Source: Acanthaster planci
Lineage: Eukaryota; Echinodermata; Asteroidea; Valvatida; Acanthasteridae
Direction: 5' to 3'
NCBI RefSeq assembly: GCF_001949145.1
Contig: NW_019091360.1
Location: forward strand, 2,664,864-2,728,863
Length of the DNA: 64,000 nucleotides
The translations under genes and the position numbers were made by a program. Shown one piece after another: positions 58,863-64,000 of this stretch. The first letter of the stretch is position 1; each line of letters begins with the position of its first letter. The notes beneath the pieces are model-generated. The model searched no databases, had not been told where the DNA came from, and was given only the letters and a program-made list of their open reading frames with translations.

Positions 58863-61212
58863 GGAAATGGCGTTACACAAGCCACTGGGCCTATTGACGA
58901 AAGTCAGCCCTGTCTCCGACTGTAGCTCTCTTTCCTGCTCTGAAATCACATGCAGTCCATTGGACCTAATGAAAAGTCTCTGGCTTTTACCTTGATGTAC
59001 ATGGTGATGCTCTATATCAAAGCAATGACTCATTTGGCTGGACTCCACATGTACAGTGGCAGGAACTGCAAAGTTAGGAATGGCCAAAACTGGGATATAT
59101 CTTGAGTTAGTTTTAAGGAATGGGCCTTAGCGCAGTGCACTCAAGTCCTTGCTAAAATTTATCTGAACTTTGCTGACCACGTGTCTCCCTTCCACACATA
59201 CACTCACACAAATAACACCTATAATTACAGATGAACCAAAGGTAAGTCAGGTCCATTAAAGTTTCATATTTAAGAAAAACTTGTTTTGCATTGTGAAGGA
59301 TTAAGAGTCAAGCCCACTTTTTCAGTCGAGTCAAAGTTAATAATCATGTTTTTCAATTGCTTTTTCAATAAATAATTAGTATCTAATAATTGAGAATCTA
59401 CACACAATTGGTTTTTGTTTGCTTTGCTGGGGCCGAAGCACTCAGTGATACAAGGGGAAGTCAGACAAGACAAAATCCTGACGTTTTTCATCAAAATGAA
59501 ATATTTATTACTACTTTTTACAAACAAATGTATCTTTTCAAACAGGAATGACAATAACTTCAGCACAGGTTTACTACGTTTACCTGCAGAATATTGTTCA
59601 GATTTATCTTTTGTGCAAAAGTTACGAGTATGTTAAATGCAGTAGTGCATGGCACGCAATGTGCAGGTGTTTAATGCCACTTCAAACCGACGCCCCTACA
59701 AAGATGCCTTGTCAGCACAATCCACATCCAACCCAGTAGATATTTCTATGCATGCGTATGTATATTCTTCTTAAACCTGTGCATGGAATTACAGTATTTT
59801 GACGGGGCTTGATACTGAAGTAAACAGTCAAGAGAATGCAATAGTATCTTTATGGCTGCATTTTATCGGAACACATTTGAAGTGGAAAATAACTTGTTCA
59901 AAACAGGTCATTTTTGGGAATTGTGCATGTTTGAGACTGGAACAGTCATGTTTGTGAAATGAACATAACACTTCGTGCATGTCAAAAGTGGTAAAAATAT
60001 GACCTTGCATTCTATGTTATATGTGAACTATATATGCCAATCTTTTAAGACAGCATTCCTTGTACAATGTTAGTTGAGCCTTCTTAACATTTTCACATGA
60101 AGGTGAAAATGGTAGTGTGCAATAAAGCACTTGCGAGTTAAATTTGAATAAAATCTGGTACACTGTGTTATCTGATTGCACAGAAACGTAACAATTTGAA
60201 TTCCCCAGACTAAAGACACTGTTGCTATACCTCGTGCTTCGGGGAAAGCTTTTGCATTGCGACCACCATCTCTGGAATGGATTGGTTCCTTTGTGCCGTT
60301 CTTATCCATTGAGCACAGTGTATTGTTGCAAGGCGTCTCTTATGCAACTAAGCAAAAGCTTGCCCCGAATCACAAGGTATATCAACAGTCGTTATAGTAT
60401 GGAGAATTCAAGTTGTTTTACATGTGAATTTAAAGAACTTTGTGTACCACATTTTACCCAAATTTAACTCGCAAATGGCTTATTGATCAAGGGCCAAATT
60501 TTTTAACTAACTTATTTAGGCAGAATGGGCTTAATGGCTCAGGTTTACAACTGCATGCTTTTTAGAATTGCTGCAATAAAGTGACATCAACGCCAGTGCA
60601 CCAAAGTTTAATTTGTTTATAAGAGAGAATCAAATTGTTTGGGAGTTGCAAAAACCTAGCCTTTCAGTAATTGTCACAAATGTACTTATCTTCTTCTCCA
60701 TGGGTCTTAAGGGTGTTCACACCTTGATTTTTTTCATGAACCCTCAAGGTGAACAACTGAATAGGTGTTCTTGCCTTGACTTTTCGATGGACCTTAAGGT
60801 GAACACCTGGATAGGTGTTCTTGCCTTGACCTTTCGATGGACCTCAAGGTGTACACCTTAATAGGTGTTCTTGCCTTGACTTTTCGATGGACTTCAAGGT
60901 GTATGCCCGAATAGGTGTTCTTGCCGGAACTTTTCTATAAATCTCAATGTGTACACCTGAATAGGTGTTCTCGCCTTGACTTTTCTATAAATCTCAATGT
61001 GTACACCTGAATAGGTGTTCTCGCCTTGACTTTTCTACAGATCTGAAGGTGTGCACCTGAATAGGCGTTCTCCCCCAGGCATCCTGTGTCTTGTGGGAGA
61101 GCAAGTCTCTGGTGTTTTTTTTTTTGGGGGGGGAGGTGTAACCTGCCCCAGGCTGCTGGCATACGCCTGTAATTAAAAACATTTTCGAGTGAACTGCCTG
61201 GATTCTTGGTAT
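58863..61212. other. Tail-to-tail spacer: 3' UTRs of SMPD2 and PSMD13
   Basis: An AATAAA at 59367-59372 would end SMPD2 with a 3' UTR of about 0.5 kb; a second lies at 60575-60580. On the minus strand the PSMD13 3' UTR should cover the minisatellite at 60741-61074. Its poly(A) signal was not fixed (an ATTAAA-type hexamer lies near 60608). No other gene is seen. Confidence 0.4.
60741..61074. repeat. 50-bp minisatellite downstream of PSMD13 stop
   Basis: About 6.7 copies of a 50-bp unit start at 60741, 60791, 60841, 60891, 60941, 60991 and 61041. Core blocks are AAGGTGTACACCTGAATAGG and TGTTCTTGCCTTGACTTTTC. Each unit carries the 10-bp palindrome GGTGTACACC or a variant. Decayed unit-like sequence extends to about 60705. 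The array begins about 140 bp past the PSMD13 stop, so it is probably transcribed in that 3' UTR. Confidence 0.9.
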
Positions 61213-63946
61213 TTACATCCTGTCGATGATGTCATGGGCTTTGTCCTCCAATAAGATCTGCATGTTCTTGACGTCCCGACACCAATGTTGTAATTTATCT
61301 TGCATTGTGACGATCTGTGAAAATGGCAGAGAAACCCAAGGTTAAACCCTTCCACCCTGTGACAACAGAAGCATACATCACAAAATGTCAAGTCCTCTAT
61401 TTGGCCTAAATAGACCGATGGTGCCCGCTAAGTCGCATGTATTGTGTATCAAACATCAACAAACAAGGTGTCCTCCATATTGAACTGTGTCGTAAGTATC
61501 ATTTATCAAAAACTGAAGCAGATGCCATGGTCAGTGAAATACTACACAGACTATTGATGTGCTAGGTAGTACACCAATAATCAGTTTGAAATTTTGAAAA
61601 CAACACTTAAAACACTTTGCTCTGGGTTTTGTTGATGTTTGATACCCACTATAGGTCACGTGACTTCGCGGGAGCACATGATCCATTGCGGGCTACTTGT
61701 TTTAACATTGTAAGCAAGGAAGTGTTTTCTAACAAACACTAGGTAACTACAATGAACAGTTTTCTTTGAGTCGGCTGAAAAGAAATGACAATCAGACGGC
61801 TCAGAATTGAAAGGTGGCACACCAGTAGTAGGCTACGTTTTTGGAGAACGATACTTTTCTTATCAATAACTTTGCATTTCTACAGTTGTGTCGGCATACC
61901 TGATGGAGATCGAGCACCCTTGGTTGTACCCATGTCATGTGAACTTTCTGCTCCACCTGGTCGATGGATCCTTTGACCAGACCCAGGGACAATGCCTTCA
62001 TTACAAGAATCTCAACCTGTTGGGGCAGGACACTCAAAATAATGACTCCTCACATCCAGGAAGAGGCTCAGTTTATTACTGAATACCCTCAAAGACAAGG
62101 ATTGCTTCTACTAGCCATAACGGATCCACTATTTCCTCAGTCATACATTCCCCATGGTCCTTGTCGAACCTCCATTTCTGATGCCTCCATGTTCAACATG
62201 GCACTGGTGGCTGTGGCTAAGACTATCCCTCATGGCCTACTAATGACATCAAAGCCACAGCCACAACATACTGATTTGGACATGTTTGCCCGATATCAAT
62301 CAAAGGTGGCAAACCTGTGAGAAATTATCGTAGATGTAACAAAAAGCAACGGACCCCTGGAAGTGTGAAGAAATAGGACTCTCCAAAGATGTTAGAATAT
62401 GCTGTCTTATTGTGAATATACTCCATCGGAATTCTCTGTAGTATACAATGAATCTTTTCCCTTTCAATGTGCGTAGTACTCAGTTTATGGTGCAAGCATT
62501 TTAATCCCCAAGGGTAAAAATTACTTTTGAAGGGTTAGAATTGGTTATCAAAGGGAAATTTGCCAAGTTGTGAATTAAGGCCCTACCTCATTCAACGGTA
62601 GCTTGGCCTCTTGGGCAATCTCTTCAAACGAGATGCTGCGATTGTCGGCAGGTCGTTTGAAGGTCATCTCCATCAGACACAAAAGGGAGATCTTCTGTCG
62701 TAACGGCAGCTCGTTGACTGCCAGGTCAGGCTGTATGGAGTGCAGAATGTGACAAAAAATGCACCATGATGCTCCAAGATCCTATCAAAAATCCAATAGT
62801 GGCTTTGGGAAACTAAGTACAACGGAGGGCAGAGCTGAATCACTTAGCTTTGTACAATTTACATGGGGCTTCAACCCTCTCAGCCTTGTGAAAATTTAAT
62901 GATGACCCCCCTTAAGTGCATGAAATATTGTGTTGGCGGGATTGAGACTGACCTAAAAATGATGAATGTGCCACTGGTTTCTTTCAGAGTGGAGGATTTG
63001 GTAAGGATCCTAAAGACCAGGAAATGTAGGTTGAAGAATGTACAAACTTCACAACTTAACAATTAAAAAGTTTCCTGCTCAAGAACACAAATTCATTTCC
63101 TAGCTGAAGTCATAGCAACATTAGACAAAAGTTTCAAATGCACAAATCTGTGACAGTAAGTGCTGAAAGCATTGCTGGATTCATCAAGCCCGTATTCTGT
63201 ATAGTTGATGAGTGTTTCAATAATCACAACTAAATACGATAATCTAAAACCCACCTGCTGCTTCCAGACGGCTGACGAAGACTCAAACTGATCCAGGTTG
63301 CCGCTGTTGAATGAATACAGCAAATCGACCAGCCACTTCTTGTTGGAGGCTGTTAGAGACTCCAGGATAGGGTGTGCAAGCTGCCAGGAACAAGAACAGT
63401 CGTCAAAGCTACCCGTATTCCAAACCTTCCAAGATTCTCCAAATAGTCACCAGGCGGATTTGAAAGATTTCTATGGGATTTAGGAAAGCAGACCCCCAGC
63501 CTCTACCACATTACACGGGAACTAACGTCCCTAGAGAGTTTGGACATAAAGAATGAACCGATGGTTTCCTGCATATTGGAGGATTTTGGCGCATTCAGGA
63601 ATTTTCATGAAAAAAAATTAATCACAGGAAGTGTGGGTGATGATGTTGACTTTAACAGCTGTAAAAAGTGATTTCAATGCAGATGGTGTCACAGCTGCAA
63701 AGATTTTTTTTGTTTTTGCATTTCACTGATGGCCCAAATTTAGAATCTACATTTGAAGTTTTGCACAAAGCACATGACCTAGTCCCTCTGAGCACGTGGA
63801 AATGGCAGCAACATTTGGTAACCATCCAAACTAGACACTATCAGTTGAAGTCGGCATCACGCTCACCAGTTCTCCAAAGTTATAGATCCCTTCTCCGAGG
63901 AGAGCAGCGAGGGACAAGTTAAATGCTCGCTCCTTCCTTTCGTCCC
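61213..63946 (-). CDS. PSMD13: PSMD13, 26S proteasome non-ATPase regulatory subunit 13 (Rpn9), C-terminal half
   Basis: Five minus-strand exons: 63946-63867, 63380-63255, 62730-62587, 62016-61900 and 61314-61213 (stop TAA 61213-61215), all in frame, about 188 residues. Rpn9 is a PCI-domain scaffold of the proteasome lid near Rpn11/Rpn8. Exon sequence matches human PSMD13 throughout: [72 protein letters not shown] and [13 protein letters not shown]. The middle of this run is the winged-helix part of the PCI domain. The C-terminus ends HDIIDRM, close to the usual end. The N-terminal half lies beyond the right edge, since the first exon here opens with a splice acceptor. Tail-to-tail with SMPD2. 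Confidence 0.96.
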
Positions 63947-64000
63947 CTGAAACAGAAAACCATACAGAACTCTTCACCTTTTGACATGCATGCTTCATAT

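Noticed and set aside
60944-61182. Minus-strand frames of 62-72 codons with REHLFRCTH-type repeats
   Set aside because: They are produced by the 50-bp minisatellite read in different frames.

Overview
This is nuclear DNA from an animal, not from a bacterium. Coding sequence is split into short exons by GT-AG introns, genes lie 2-18 kb apart, and the rest is AT-rich DNA with microsatellites, minisatellites, foldback elements and SINE-like repeats. Five conserved metazoan genes can be modelled. Their protein similarity, the many TACATGTA-type motifs and the repeat types suggest a marine invertebrate deuterostome, with an echinoderm as the best guess. That taxon call is an inference from memory and is not proven.

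Layout from left to right: (1) the 5' half of TFIP11 (G-patch spliceosome-disassembly factor) on the minus strand, five exons at 2707-9669, with the 3' half beyond the left edge. Its introns hold a Crypton-recombinase-like fragment (7325-7504, plus strand) and a TTAA-flanked element (8726-9149). (2) Head-to-head with it is a complete CPT1 gene (carnitine palmitoyltransferase 1), 17 coding exons at 11719-28255, giving 773 residues. Intron 1 carries a near-identical 209-bp triplication, and the introns carry several DR1 nuclear-receptor-type sites. (3) A gene-poor stretch (28.3-45.5 kb) is full of foldback and dispersed repeats, with a few orphan exon-like segments and possible regulatory islands. 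(4) An intronless GPR22-like orphan GPCR (45932-47425, plus) follows a leader rich in upstream AUGs. (5) A second repeat-rich spacer (47.4-52.9 kb) follows. (6) A complete SMPD2-type neutral sphingomyelinase gene, seven exons at 52958-58862, plus. (7) Tail-to-tail with it is the 3' half of PSMD13 (26S proteasome lid subunit Rpn9), five exons at 61213-63946, minus, with a 50-bp minisatellite just downstream of its stop codon.

The genes do not form one pathway: TFIP11 acts in splicing, CPT1 in mitochondrial fatty-acid import, GPR22 in signalling, SMPD2 in sphingolipid turnover and PSMD13 in protein degradation. The most interesting non-coding signals are the DR1 series in CPT1 (suggesting HNF4/RXR-type control of fatty-acid oxidation), a candidate frame-neutral CPT1 cassette exon, the GPR22 leader whose last uORF stop overlaps the receptor start codon, and nested foldback transposons with apparent target-site duplication. 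No new enzyme system or gene cluster was found.
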